From Deltaproteobacteria bacterium (GTDB lineage Bacteria; Desulfobacterota; Binatia; UBA9968), in the NCBI GenBank assembly GCA_016844625.1, contig JAERMN010000264.1, forward strand, positions 1 through 5,409: a stretch of DNA of 5,409 nt, given 5' to 3'. The translations under genes were made by a program, and so were the position numbers. Shown here piece after piece: positions 1 through 5,409 of the stretch (positions are counted from its first letter, which is position 1; each line of letters opens with the position of its first letter). The notes under the pieces are model-generated. The model made no database searches, was not told the DNA's origin, and was given only the letters and a program-made list of their open reading frames with translations.

Positions 1-921
1 CGCGAAGCGGCCGAGCAGCTGGGCGAGATTAAAAAGCGTATTCGTATTCCGCTAGTCGCCGACATTCACTTCAATTACAAGCTCGCACTCATCGCCATCG
101 CGCAGGGCGTCGACGGTTTACGCCTCAATCCGGGCAACATCGGCGCGCGCAAGTATGTCGAAGAAGTCGTCAAAGCGGCTTCAGAGCGAAAGATTCCGAT
201 TCGTATCGGTGTCAACGCCGGCTCGCTGGAAAAAGATCTGCTGCAAAAATTCAATGGACCGACGGTCGAAGGCATGGTCGAGAGCGGTCTCCGTCATATT
301 CGTATCCTCGAAGACATCGGCTACCGGGAGATCAAGATTTCGCTCAAGGCTTCCGATCCCTTGATGATGATCGAAGCCTACCGCGCCCTCGCCGACAAAG
401 TCGATTATCCGTTTCATCTCGGCGTTACCGAAGCGGGGACGCCGGGCATCGGCACGATCAAGTCCGCGGTCGGACTGGGCACGCTATTGGCCGAAGGCAT
501 TGGCGACACCATCCGAGTTTCATTGGCGGCGGACCCAGTGGAAGAAGTGCGCGTCGGTCGAGAAATTCTCAAGGCGCTGAAGATTCGAAAAGAAGGCATG
601 ACCTTCGTCGCTTGTCCGTCCTGCGGCCGGGCCGATGTCGATCTCGTCGGTCTCGCTAAGAAAGTCGAGGAGAGAATGTTGCCGTACGGCAATCTTAACA
701 TCCACGTCGCGGTGATGGGCTGCGAAGTTAACGGTCCCGGCGAAGCGCGCGCCGCCGATCTCGGCGTCGCCGGTGGCAAAGGCATCGGTCTTATCTTCAA
801 GCGCGGCGAAGTGATCCGCAAAGTCGCCGAGGCCGAGATCGTTGATGCACTGATGGAAGAAGTGGAAAAATTCGCCGCTGAAAAAGCTGCCGAGCAAAGC
901 GCCGCCGCGGCGGAAGCCTGA
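1..921 (+). CDS. ispG: 4-hydroxy-3-methylbut-2-enyl diphosphate synthase (IspG/GcpE), 5'-truncated by window edge
   Basis: IspG is the cytosolic [4Fe-4S] enzyme of the MEP isoprenoid pathway that reductively converts methylerythritol cyclodiphosphate to HMBPP. The reading frame is open from base 1 and stops with TGA at 919-921, giving 306 visible residues. The E. coli protein is about 372 residues, so roughly 60-65 N-terminal residues lie upstream. The visible part starts inside the TIM barrel (VADIHFNYKLAL near residues 19-30, then GLRLNPGNIG). The C-terminal iron-sulfur domain is complete: CPSC at residues 205-208, and MGCEVNGPGE with Cys241 and Glu248. The spacing of these three cysteines and the glutamate closely matches the cluster ligands of known IspG. 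The protein ends in an Ala/Glu-rich tail of about 18 residues (EKAAEQSAAAAEA) that looks unstructured. proS follows 43 nt later on the same strand. Identification is firm; only the 5' end is missing. Confidence 0.97.
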   Translation, partial: REAAEQLGEIKKRIRIPLVADIHFNYKLALIAIAQGVDGLRLNPGNIGARKYVEEVVKAASERKIPIRIGVNAGSLEKDLLQKFNGPTVEGMVESGLRHIRILEDIGYREIKISLKASDPLMMIEAYRALADKVDYPFHLGVTEAGTPGIGTIKSAVGLGTLLAEGIGDTIRVSLAADPVEEVRVGREILKALKIRKEGMTFVACPSCGRADVDLVGLAKKVEERMLPYGNLNIHVAVMGCEVNGPGEARAADLGVAGGKGIGLIFKRGEVIRKVAEAEIVDALMEEVEKFAAEKAAEQSAAAAEA

Positions 922-964
922 TTTCTTCTCTCTTCTTGCGCGAATTTTCAATCACGAATTACTC
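922..964 (+). other. ispG–proS spacer with pyrimidine tract and no clear Shine-Dalgarno
   Basis: This 43-nt gap starts with a 16-nt unbroken pyrimidine run (922-937, TTTCTTCTCTCTTCTT) and then becomes AT-rich up to the proS ATG. The 15 nt before the start (tcaatcacgaattactc region) contain no GGAG-like purine stretch. Just upstream, inside the end of ispG, is a perfect 12-nt palindrome CCGCCGCGGCGG (902-913). It has no loop bases and is explained by Ala codons, so I do not call it a terminator. I see no recognisable promoter; read-through from ispG into proS is the simplest reading. Confidence 0.45.
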
Positions 965-2692
965 ATGCGCTGGAGCAAAACCCTCATACCGACATTGAAA
1001 GAAGTGCCGGCGGACGCCGAAGTCGTCAGTCATAAACTGCTGGTGCGCGCCGGATTTATCCGCCAGATTAGCCGCGGCGTGTACGATTATTTCCCGCTGG
1101 CGCTAAAAGTTATTCGCAAAATCGAAACGATCGTGCGTGAGGAAATGAACCGCGCCGGAGCGCAAGAATTGCTCATGCCGATATCCTGTCCCGCGGAGCT
1201 TTGGCAGGAGAGCGGCCGCTGGGACTACTACGGCAAAGAGTTGATGCGCTTCAAAGACCGCAACGAGCGCGACTTCTGTCTCGGTCCGACGCATGAGGAG
1301 ATTGTCACCGATCTGGTGCGCCGCTCCGTGCGCTCGTATCGCGAGCTGCCGCTGAACCTGTATCAGATTCAGACCAAGTTTCGCGACGAACTGCGGCCGC
1401 GTTTCGGCTTGATGCGCGGCCGCGAGTTCATCATGAAGGACGCTTACAGTTTTCACACCGACATCGACGACTGCCGGCGCGAGTACGACAACATGTATCA
1501 GACCTACCGGCGTATTTTCAGCCGATTGGGTCTGAGCTTTCGTCCCGTCGAGGCCGACACCGGCGCCATCGGCGGCAGCCAATCGCACGAGTTCCAGGTG
1601 CTCGCCGAGTCCGGCGAAGATGCGATCGTTAGCTGCAATAGCTGCGACTATGCGGCCAACGTCGAGAAGGCCGAAGTCAAAAGCGAGCGGCCGGCGGGCC
1701 GGGAGATTTCCCAAGAGTCGCCCAAACTGGAGAAAGTTACGACGCCTGGAAAGAAAAGCGTTCCTGAGGTCGCAGAATTTTTGAATTTGCCCGCAGACAA
1801 ATTCATCAAGACGTTGGTTTACAAAACTGACAACGACGAACCGGTCGTGGCGCTGGTGCGCGGCGATCACGAAGTCAATGAGCTTAAGCTCCGCACGGTT
1901 CTCCGCTGCCGCGATGTGATTCTAGCCGATGAGACTTCGGTTGCTGCTGCGACCGGTGTGGCACCCGGCTACCTGGGGCCGATCGGACTCAAACTCCGTA
2001 TCGTGGCCGATCTGAGCGTCCAGGGCATGTGCGGCGCGGTGACCGGCGCCAATGAAGCCAACGCGCACTTTGTCCAAGTCGATCAAGAGCGCGACTTCAC
2101 GCCGTCGACATTCGCCGACTTGCGTCTCGCCGTGAGCGGCGATGCTTGTCCGCGCTGTGAGAAAGGCAAGTTGGAAAGCCATCGTGGCATTGAAGTCGGC
2201 CAGGTATTTTATCTCGGCACTAAGTACAGCGAGAAGATGGGCGCGACTTTTCTCGACGCTGAAGGGCGCGAGCAGCCGATCCAAATGGGCTGCTATGGTA
2301 TCGGCATCAGCCGCTTGGTGGCCGCGGCGATCGAACAGAATCACGACGCCAACGGCATCATCTGGCCGTTCTCCATCGCGCCGTTTCAAGTGCTGATTCT
2401 GCCGATTAATTATAAAGAGGAAAGGCTCCGCGACGCGGCGGACATGCTGTATCAAGAGTTGCAGCAACGTGGCGTCGAGGTCCTGCTCGACGACCGAGAC
2501 GAGCGGCCCGGAGTGAAATTCAAAGACGCCGATCTCGTCGGCATTCCTTTGCGCGTGACCATCGGCGCCAAGGGTTTGGATAAAGGTTGCGTCGAGTTAC
2601 GCTGGCGCCGCGACGGCAAGACCGATGATATCCCCGTCGGCAGCGCGGCAAAAGATATTCACAGTCTGATTACCCAAGCAGTACAGGCTTAA
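965..2692 (+). CDS. proS: prolyl-tRNA synthetase, bacterial type with INS editing domain
   Basis: ProRS is the cytosolic class II synthetase that charges tRNA-Pro and hydrolyses misacylated Ala-tRNA-Pro. At 575 residues it is full length for the bacterial form (E. coli about 572). The ATG is well supported: MRWSKTLIPTLKEVPADAEV is the standard N-terminus. Motif 1 spans about residues 40-75. The GPTHEE loop is at 108-112/113. Motif 2 runs about 136-164 (QTKFRDELRPRFG, RGREFIMKDAYSFH). Motif 3 is about 441-468 (GIGISR with Arg450). The YbaK-like editing insertion lies between motifs 2 and 3, about 225-400, and has VRGDHEVNELKL and GANEANAHF with His368, which probably corresponds to the editing histidine of E. 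coli. The anticodon-binding domain is about 472-575 (DDRDERPGVKFKDADLVGIP). Two CxxC pairs (Cys224/227 and Cys395/398) flank the insertion. No strong Shine-Dalgarno precedes the start. pyrF begins 3 nt after the TAA stop. Confidence 0.98.
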   Translation: MRWSKTLIPTLKEVPADAEVVSHKLLVRAGFIRQISRGVYDYFPLALKVIRKIETIVREEMNRAGAQELLMPISCPAELWQESGRWDYYGKELMRFKDRNERDFCLGPTHEEIVTDLVRRSVRSYRELPLNLYQIQTKFRDELRPRFGLMRGREFIMKDAYSFHTDIDDCRREYDNMYQTYRRIFSRLGLSFRPVEADTGAIGGSQSHEFQVLAESGEDAIVSCNSCDYAANVEKAEVKSERPAGREISQESPKLEKVTTPGKKSVPEVAEFLNLPADKFIKTLVYKTDNDEPVVALVRGDHEVNELKLRTVLRCRDVILADETSVAAATGVAPGYLGPIGLKLRIVADLSVQGMCGAVTGANEANAHFVQVDQERDFTPSTFADLRLAVSGDACPRCEKGKLESHRGIEVGQVFYLGTKYSEKMGATFLDAEGREQPIQMGCYGIGISRLVAAAIEQNHDANGIIWPFSIAPFQVLILPINYKEERLRDAADMLYQELQQRGVEVLLDDRDERPGVKFKDADLVGIPLRVTIGAKGLDKGCVELRWRRDGKTDDIPVGSAAKDIHSLITQAVQA

Positions 2693-2695
2693 GTT

Positions 2696-3451
2696 ATGGC
2701 TTCCAAGCTCGAGCTGGTACGAAAACGCACCTCCATGCGCGAGCGTTTGATCGTTGCCCTGGATGTCGATAACTTGGAGCAAGCCACCGGTCTAGTCCGT
2801 GTGCTATCCGGAGAGGTCGGCATGTTCAAGATCGGCAAGCAGCTCTTCACTCACGCCGGGCCCCAGGCGGTGCGCTTGATTCAAGATCTCGGCGGCGAGA
2901 TTTTTCTCGATCTCAAGTTTCACGATATTCCCAACACCGTCGCCAAAGCGGCCATCGAAGCGACCCGCCTGGGCGTCAAGATGTTCAACGTGCACGCTTC
3001 GGGTAGCTTGGAAATGATGCGTTTGACGGCGAAGGAAGTGCAGCGGGTGTGCCGCCAGGAAAAGCGGCGCCGGCCGATCATGCTCGCGGTGACGGTGCTG
3101 ACGAGCTTGAATCAGGATGATCTCAAGCGGGTCGGCGTCACCCAGAAAGTCGCCGCTCAGGTGGTGCGCTTGGCCTTGCTGACCAAGGAAGCCGGCATGG
3201 ATGGCGTGGTCGCCTCGCCGCACGAGGTGGCGGACATTCGCGAAGCCTGCGGCCGGCGCTTCGTCATCGTCACCCCGGGGATTCGCCCGGCCGACGGCAA
3301 CCGCAACGATCAGCAGCGCGTTATGACTCCGGCAGACGCGGTGCGTGCCGGCGTCGACTACATCGTCGTCGGTCGCCCGATCATCGAAGCGAAAGATCCG
3401 GTCGCCGCCGCGCGCGCGATTGTCGCCGACATGGAACAAGCCGGGAAGTAG
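2696..3451 (+). CDS. pyrF: orotidine 5'-phosphate decarboxylase
   Basis: PyrF decarboxylates OMP to UMP, the last step of de novo pyrimidine synthesis, in the cytosol. The 251-residue product is a complete TIM-barrel OMPDC of the short bacterial type. Substrate motifs include ALDVDN at 21-26 and Lys45 in GMFKIGK. The diagnostic catalytic array is DLKFHDIPNT, with Asp72, Lys74 and Asp77. Further landmarks are NVHASGS at 98-104, VTPGIRP at 192-198, the DQQRVMTPADA segment at 205-215 and the phosphate-binding VVGRPI with Gly226-Arg227. The first ATG adds a basic 13-residue leader (MASKLELVRKRTS) before the usual start of the fold. A second in-frame ATG at 2735 would give 238 residues and begin MRERLIVALDVD, closer to typical family starts. 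Neither ATG has a strong Shine-Dalgarno. The first sits 3 nt after the proS stop, which suits coupled translation, so I keep it. The gene converges with thiD downstream. Confidence 0.97.
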   Translation: MASKLELVRKRTSMRERLIVALDVDNLEQATGLVRVLSGEVGMFKIGKQLFTHAGPQAVRLIQDLGGEIFLDLKFHDIPNTVAKAAIEATRLGVKMFNVHASGSLEMMRLTAKEVQRVCRQEKRRRPIMLAVTVLTSLNQDDLKRVGVTQKVAAQVVRLALLTKEAGMDGVVASPHEVADIREACGRRFVIVTPGIRPADGNRNDQQRVMTPADAVRAGVDYIVVGRPIIEAKDPVAAARAIVADMEQAGK

Positions 3452-3467
3452 CCTCGCTGTCGCGAGG
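3452..3467 (+). terminator. short GC hairpin directly after pyrF stop (weak terminator candidate)
   Basis: CCTCGC (3452-3457), loop TGTC, GCGAGG (3462-3467) forms a perfect 6-bp GC-rich stem starting at the base after the pyrF TAG. No T-tract follows on either strand, so it is not a canonical intrinsic terminator. It could protect the 3' end or weakly terminate transcripts from either convergent gene. The structure is seen in the sequence; the role is inferred. Confidence 0.4.
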
Positions 3468-3516
3468 AATCTCAGATTTCAAATTGCAGATTGCAAAATT
3501 CGGGCAGGCTGAGATT
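3468..3516. repeat. AT-rich inverted repeat enclosing a degenerate 14-nt tandem repeat
   Basis: An 8-nt perfect inverted repeat, AATCTCAG (3468-3475) and CTGAGATT (3509-3516), encloses a 33-nt interval. Overlapping its left arm are two imperfect tandem units, CAGATTTCAAATT (3473-3485) and CAGATTGCAAAATT (3487-3500). A small dyad TTGCA-GAT-TGCAA (3484-3496) also lies inside. Together with the adjacent GC hairpin it fills the whole gap between the pyrF and thiD stop codons. AT-rich units of this style often recur in intergenic gaps of environmental bacteria; whether this one recurs cannot be told from one window. Confidence 0.5.
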
Positions 3517-3521
3517 TGCGG

Positions 3522-4319
3522 TTACGCTTTCCAATACCGATAAAAATGATGCACCGGGCTGTGACCGGAGCCGATGGAAAAACTTGCCTTGATCGCCGCG
3601 GTTATGAACTTCTTTGCTGCCACCACCGCGCTTTCGACCGTCTCGCCTCGTGCGAGGTAGGCGGCGATTGCCGCCGAGAAAGTACAGCCGGTACCGTGGG
3701 TGTTCTTGGTGCGGATGCGCGGCGCGGTTAATTCAATAAATTTCTCGCCGTCATAGAACAGATCGATTGCCGGACCTTTGAGATGGCCGCCTTTGATGAC
3801 CACGGTTCTCGCGCCCATCTTTACAATTCGCTTTGCCGCTTCCTTAATTTCCGCCGATGTCAGCAGTTTCATGCCGGTGAGTTCTTCGGCTTCCGGAATA
3901 TTCGGCGTGACCACCGAGGCGAGCGGAATGAGTTTACTGCGCAGCGCTACGCCCGCGTTCTTCTGTATCAACAGATCGCCGGAAGTGGCGACCATCACCG
4001 GGTCGATGACGACATTCTTAAGTCGATGCTCGCGGACCTTGCTTACCACCATGTCGATGATCGCCGAGTTGGCGAGCATGCCGGTCTTCACCGCGTGCGC
4101 GCCGATGTCGTCAATGACTGCGTCGATCTGTGCGCCGACGAGCTTTGGATTTAGCGCTAAAACCTGGGTCACTCCAATCGTGCTCTGCGCCGTGATCGCC
4201 GTGATCGCCGAAGTGCCGTAGACACCGAGCGCGGCGAAAGTCTTCAGATCGGCCTGAATCCCGGCGCCAGCGCCGGAGTCGGAGCCGGCGATGGTGAGTG
4301 CTTTGCGGATGGCTTTCAT
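3522..4319 (-). CDS. thiD: hydroxymethylpyrimidine/phosphomethylpyrimidine kinase
   Basis: ThiD phosphorylates HMP to HMP-P and then HMP-PP, supplying the pyrimidine half of thiamine; it is a cytosolic ribokinase-fold enzyme. From the ATG at 4319 the product is 265 residues, close to E. coli ThiD (266). Landmarks in this numbering: AGSDSGAGAGIQADLKTF at 11-28, AITAQST around Gln45, IDPVMVATSGDLL at 105-117, VTPNIPEAEELTG at 137-149, VIKGGH at 174-179 and the anion-hole/catalytic THGTGC at 207-212 with Cys212, corresponding to the catalytic cysteine of characterised ThiD. An in-frame TTG at 4337 would add six residues (MLRLLS), but the ATG fits family length better; neither start has a clear Shine-Dalgarno. 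It is a stand-alone ThiD with no ThiE or ThiM fusion and no other thi gene in view. It converges on pyrF and diverges from the gene at 4528. No TPP riboswitch signature (such as CTGAGA) was seen upstream. Confidence 0.97.
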   Translation of the reverse strand: MKAIRKALTIAGSDSGAGAGIQADLKTFAALGVYGTSAITAITAQSTIGVTQVLALNPKLVGAQIDAVIDDIGAHAVKTGMLANSAIIDMVVSKVREHRLKNVVIDPVMVATSGDLLIQKNAGVALRSKLIPLASVVTPNIPEAEELTGMKLLTSAEIKEAAKRIVKMGARTVVIKGGHLKGPAIDLFYDGEKFIELTAPRIRTKNTHGTGCTFSAAIAAYLARGETVESAVVAAKKFITAAIKASFSIGSGHSPVHHFYRYWKA

Positions 4320-4393
4320 GGACAGCAATCGTAGCAAAGCGAGGACGAGGTTGCGAGTGATATTCTATCCGGAATTGCCAGGTTAGACCCGTG

Positions 4394-4402
4394 ATGATAC
4401 CA
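4394..4402 (-). promoter_or_regulatory. possible extended -10 promoter for thiD
   Basis: Read on the minus strand, this site is TGGTATCAT, matching the extended -10 pattern TGnTATAAT at eight of nine positions, counting n as free. Transcription would start near 4387, giving a leader of about 68 nt before the thiD ATG. No good -35 box lies at the usual distance, which is compatible with an extended -10 promoter. This is a single short match in an organism of unknown sigma factor preference. Confidence 0.3.
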
Positions 4403-4467
4403 GTAACGGCATTACCTTGGCGCACGAAAAAACTAAATCCGTCCGGAATTATCTCGCGCAAAGCATG

Positions 4468-4509
4468 TCCTGAGCCAGGCCGAAGGGACGCAAAGGACGC
4501 CAAGGAGAG
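4468..4509 (+). repeat. dispersed-repeat-like segment in the leader of the 4528 gene
   Basis: The first part, TCCTGAGCCAGGCCGAAGGG (4468-4487), resembles a degenerate copy of the CCTGAGCCTGTCGAAGGG-type intergenic motif that I recall from many environmental proteobacteria-like genomes. It runs into two tandem 9-mers differing by one base, GACGCAAAG (4487-4495) and GACGCCAAG (4496-4504), the core of another common intergenic pattern (acgcaaaggacgccaagg). The segment ends in AAGGAG (4502-4507), 20 nt before the ATG. The internal tandem structure is visible here; the dispersed nature rests on memory of similar sequences. Confidence 0.5.
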
Positions 4510-4512
4510 AAA

Positions 4513-4518
4513 GAGAGA
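4513..4518 (+). promoter_or_regulatory. probable Shine-Dalgarno for the 4528 gene
   Basis: GAGAGA lies about 9 nt before the ATG at 4528, within a purine-rich run (4502-4518). The better anti-SD match AAGGAG at 4502-4507 is 20 nt away, which is too far for normal initiation from this ATG. The nearer purine block therefore decides the start. No better in-frame start is apparent nearby. Confidence 0.5.
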
Positions 4519-4527
4519 CCTAATCAG

Positions 4528-5409
4528 ATGAGCAATGAATCGAACGTTCTGACACTCAAGACGCTGTTGGGCGATTACCCGAACACTTTGGCGTTGAAGA
4601 AAGGTGAAGTTCGCTCGCCGAACATCGTCTTCGACTTCGCCGACGTGAAGGTGCCGAACACCGCCTTCAAGGATGTCGTGCGCCAGCTGAAGTACGATGT
4701 CGCCGAATTGGCCATCGTCACTTATTTGCAGGCCAAGGCGCATGGCAAACCGCTCGTGCTGCTACCCGCCGTTGTCGTCGGCGCTCTGGCGCATCCGTAT
4801 CTTGTCTACAACGCCGAGCGTGGCAAACTTGCGCCGGCCGATCTCAAAGGCCGGCGCGTCGGCATCCGCGCCTATTCCGTCACGACCGCGGCGTGGATTC
4901 GCGGAATTCTGCAAAACGATCACGGCGTCGATCTCGACAGTATCAAGTGGGTGACCTTCGAAGACCCGCATGTCGCCGAGTATCAAGATCCCGTGACGGC
5001 AGTGCGCGCGCCCGCGGGGAAGCAACTCGTGCAAATGCTCCTCGACGGCGAGATCGCTGCCGGAGTTATCGGCGGCGCAGATCTCAAAGACGAGAGATTG
5101 CAGCCAGTGATTGACAATCCTAAAGAAGCAGCAAAAGCGTGGTGCGACAAGAACGGGGCGTTGCCGATCAACCACATGCTGGTAGTGAAAGCATCGCTGG
5201 CAAAGTCCAATCCGGAGGCGGTGAAAGAAGTTTTCCGTCTCCTTCGTCAAAGCAAACAGGCCGCGCCAGCAGCGGGTGATCTTGATCCTATCCAGTTCGG
5301 GTTGGAAAACATTCGGCCCAGCCTGGACCTGATAGTCAACTATTCGGCGCAGCAAAGATTGATTCCGGCGAAGGTCGCAGTAGACGAGTTGTTTGGCGAT
5401 GTGACTCGG
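4528..5409 (+). CDS. substrate-binding-protein-fold protein, 4,5-dihydroxyphthalate decarboxylase-like / NMT1-like family, 3' end beyond window
   Basis: The frame is open from ATG 4528 to the window edge, 294 codons with no stop. The sequence matches the pattern of proteins annotated as 4,5-dihydroxyphthalate decarboxylase or ABC-transporter substrate-binding protein. An N-terminal strand with LLGDYPNTLALKKGEV (13-28) is followed by KYDVAELAIVTYLQAKAHGKP (55-75), then PADLKGRRVGIRAY (103-116), TTAAWIRGILQNDHGVD (119-135) and IKWVTFEDP. The second lobe has GALPINHMLVVK (210-221), and VDELFGDV (285-292) suggests the C-terminus is only a few codons away. This is a type 2 periplasmic-binding-protein fold. 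No signal peptide or lipobox is visible, since the N-terminus MSNESNVLTLKTL is polar, so the product is probably cytosolic. That favours an enzyme or sensor over a transporter subunit. The THI5 CCCFC motif is absent; Cys206 is the only cysteine. The true substrate is unknown. Confidence 0.8.
   Translation, partial: MSNESNVLTLKTLLGDYPNTLALKKGEVRSPNIVFDFADVKVPNTAFKDVVRQLKYDVAELAIVTYLQAKAHGKPLVLLPAVVVGALAHPYLVYNAERGKLAPADLKGRRVGIRAYSVTTAAWIRGILQNDHGVDLDSIKWVTFEDPHVAEYQDPVTAVRAPAGKQLVQMLLDGEIAAGVIGGADLKDERLQPVIDNPKEAAKAWCDKNGALPINHMLVVKASLAKSNPEAVKEVFRLLRQSKQAAPAAGDLDPIQFGLENIRPSLDLIVNYSAQQRLIPAKVAVDELFGDVTR

Larger units (their letters stand above)
4320..4527. other. divergent intergenic region between thiD and the 4528 gene
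   Basis: This 208-nt spacer separates two genes transcribed away from each other, so it should hold both promoters. Apart from the thiD -10 candidate and the repeat-like leader described separately, it contains the 9-mer TCCGGAATT twice in direct orientation (4368-4376 and 4442-4450), 74 nt apart. The pair brackets the candidate promoter. I see no convincing -35/-10 pair for the plus-strand gene, no TPP-riboswitch core and no additional coding sequence with family resemblance. Confidence 0.5.

Noticed and set aside
1393..1430. Repeated GCGGCCGC-like palindromes
   Set aside because: They encode Arg-rich ProRS motif 2 residues and reflect GC-rich arginine codons, not an independent element.
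1103..1870. Long minus-strand open frame (255 codons) opposite proS
   Set aside because: It lies wholly opposite a firmly identified proS, and its translation shows no family resemblance. Open antisense frames are common in GC-rich coding DNA.
2804..3439. Minus-strand open frame of 211 codons opposite pyrF
   Set aside because: It is His/Asp/Ala-rich without recognisable motifs and fully covered by pyrF, so it is a shadow frame.
4261..4290. GC-rich inverted repeats (CCGGCGCCAGCGCCGG region) as a hairpin element
   Set aside because: They fall inside thiD, in codons for the conserved GSDSGAGAG nucleotide-fold motif. Coding constraint explains them.
4320..4440. TPP riboswitch upstream of thiD
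   Set aside because: I looked for the conserved CTGAGA and the later ACC/TGGATAATGCCAGCG-like parts on the minus strand. Only a vague GGTAATGCC was found, with no coherent core.
4111..4743. Minus-strand frame spanning the thiD 5' end, the spacer and the start of the 4528 gene
   Set aside because: It overlaps thiD in another frame and runs antisense to the 4528 gene, with no family similarity. Both overlapped genes have clear motifs.
4762..5355. Minus-strand open frame of 197 codons near the right edge
   Set aside because: The plus-strand frame from 4528 through 5409 is open and matches a known family, so the antisense frame is a shadow.

Overview
The window is a stretch of bacterial chromosome made almost entirely of housekeeping genes: a plus-strand run ispG (3' part) – proS – pyrF, a convergent minus-strand thiD, and a divergent plus-strand gene for a periplasmic-binding-protein-fold protein that is still open at the right edge. 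Base composition is moderately GC-rich and similar across all the genes, with no obvious foreign island. No tRNA, rRNA, CRISPR array, transposase or phage gene was seen. The MEP-pathway IspG, the bacterial-type ProRS with an inserted editing domain, and the short-type PyrF point to a Gram-negative-like bacterium. The substrate-binding-like protein resembles a family I associate with uncultured soil and sediment lineages (deltaproteobacteria-like, Binatota- or Tectomicrobia-like). That placement is an inference at low confidence.

Layout. Bases 1-921 hold the last 306 codons of ispG, including its complete iron-sulfur and catalytic C-terminal region. After 43 nt without a clear Shine-Dalgarno, proS (965-2692) encodes a full-length prolyl-tRNA synthetase. 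Its stop lies 3 nt before the annotated pyrF ATG (2696-3451), so the two are probably co-transcribed and perhaps translationally coupled. A 70-nt convergent gap (3452-3521) holds a small GC hairpin, a degenerate AT-rich tandem repeat and a wider inverted repeat. thiD runs on the minus strand (best start 4319, stop 3522). The 208-nt divergent spacer 4320-4527 holds a possible extended -10 promoter for thiD and, near the plus-strand gene, a repeat-like leader that also supplies purine-rich sequence ahead of the start. The final gene (4528 to beyond 5409) has 294 codons visible and appears to be only a few codons short of its end.

How the genes fit together. IspG makes an isoprenoid precursor, ProRS charges tRNA-Pro, PyrF finishes UMP synthesis and ThiD phosphorylates the thiamine pyrimidine. 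They share no pathway; the grouping is a typical growth-related cluster. The one point of functional speculation is the divergent pairing of thiD with a signal-peptide-less protein of the superfamily that also contains THI5/NMT1-type thiamine-pyrimidine proteins and 4,5-dihydroxyphthalate decarboxylase-like proteins. I see no convincing novel system here; the findings are modest, checkable points.
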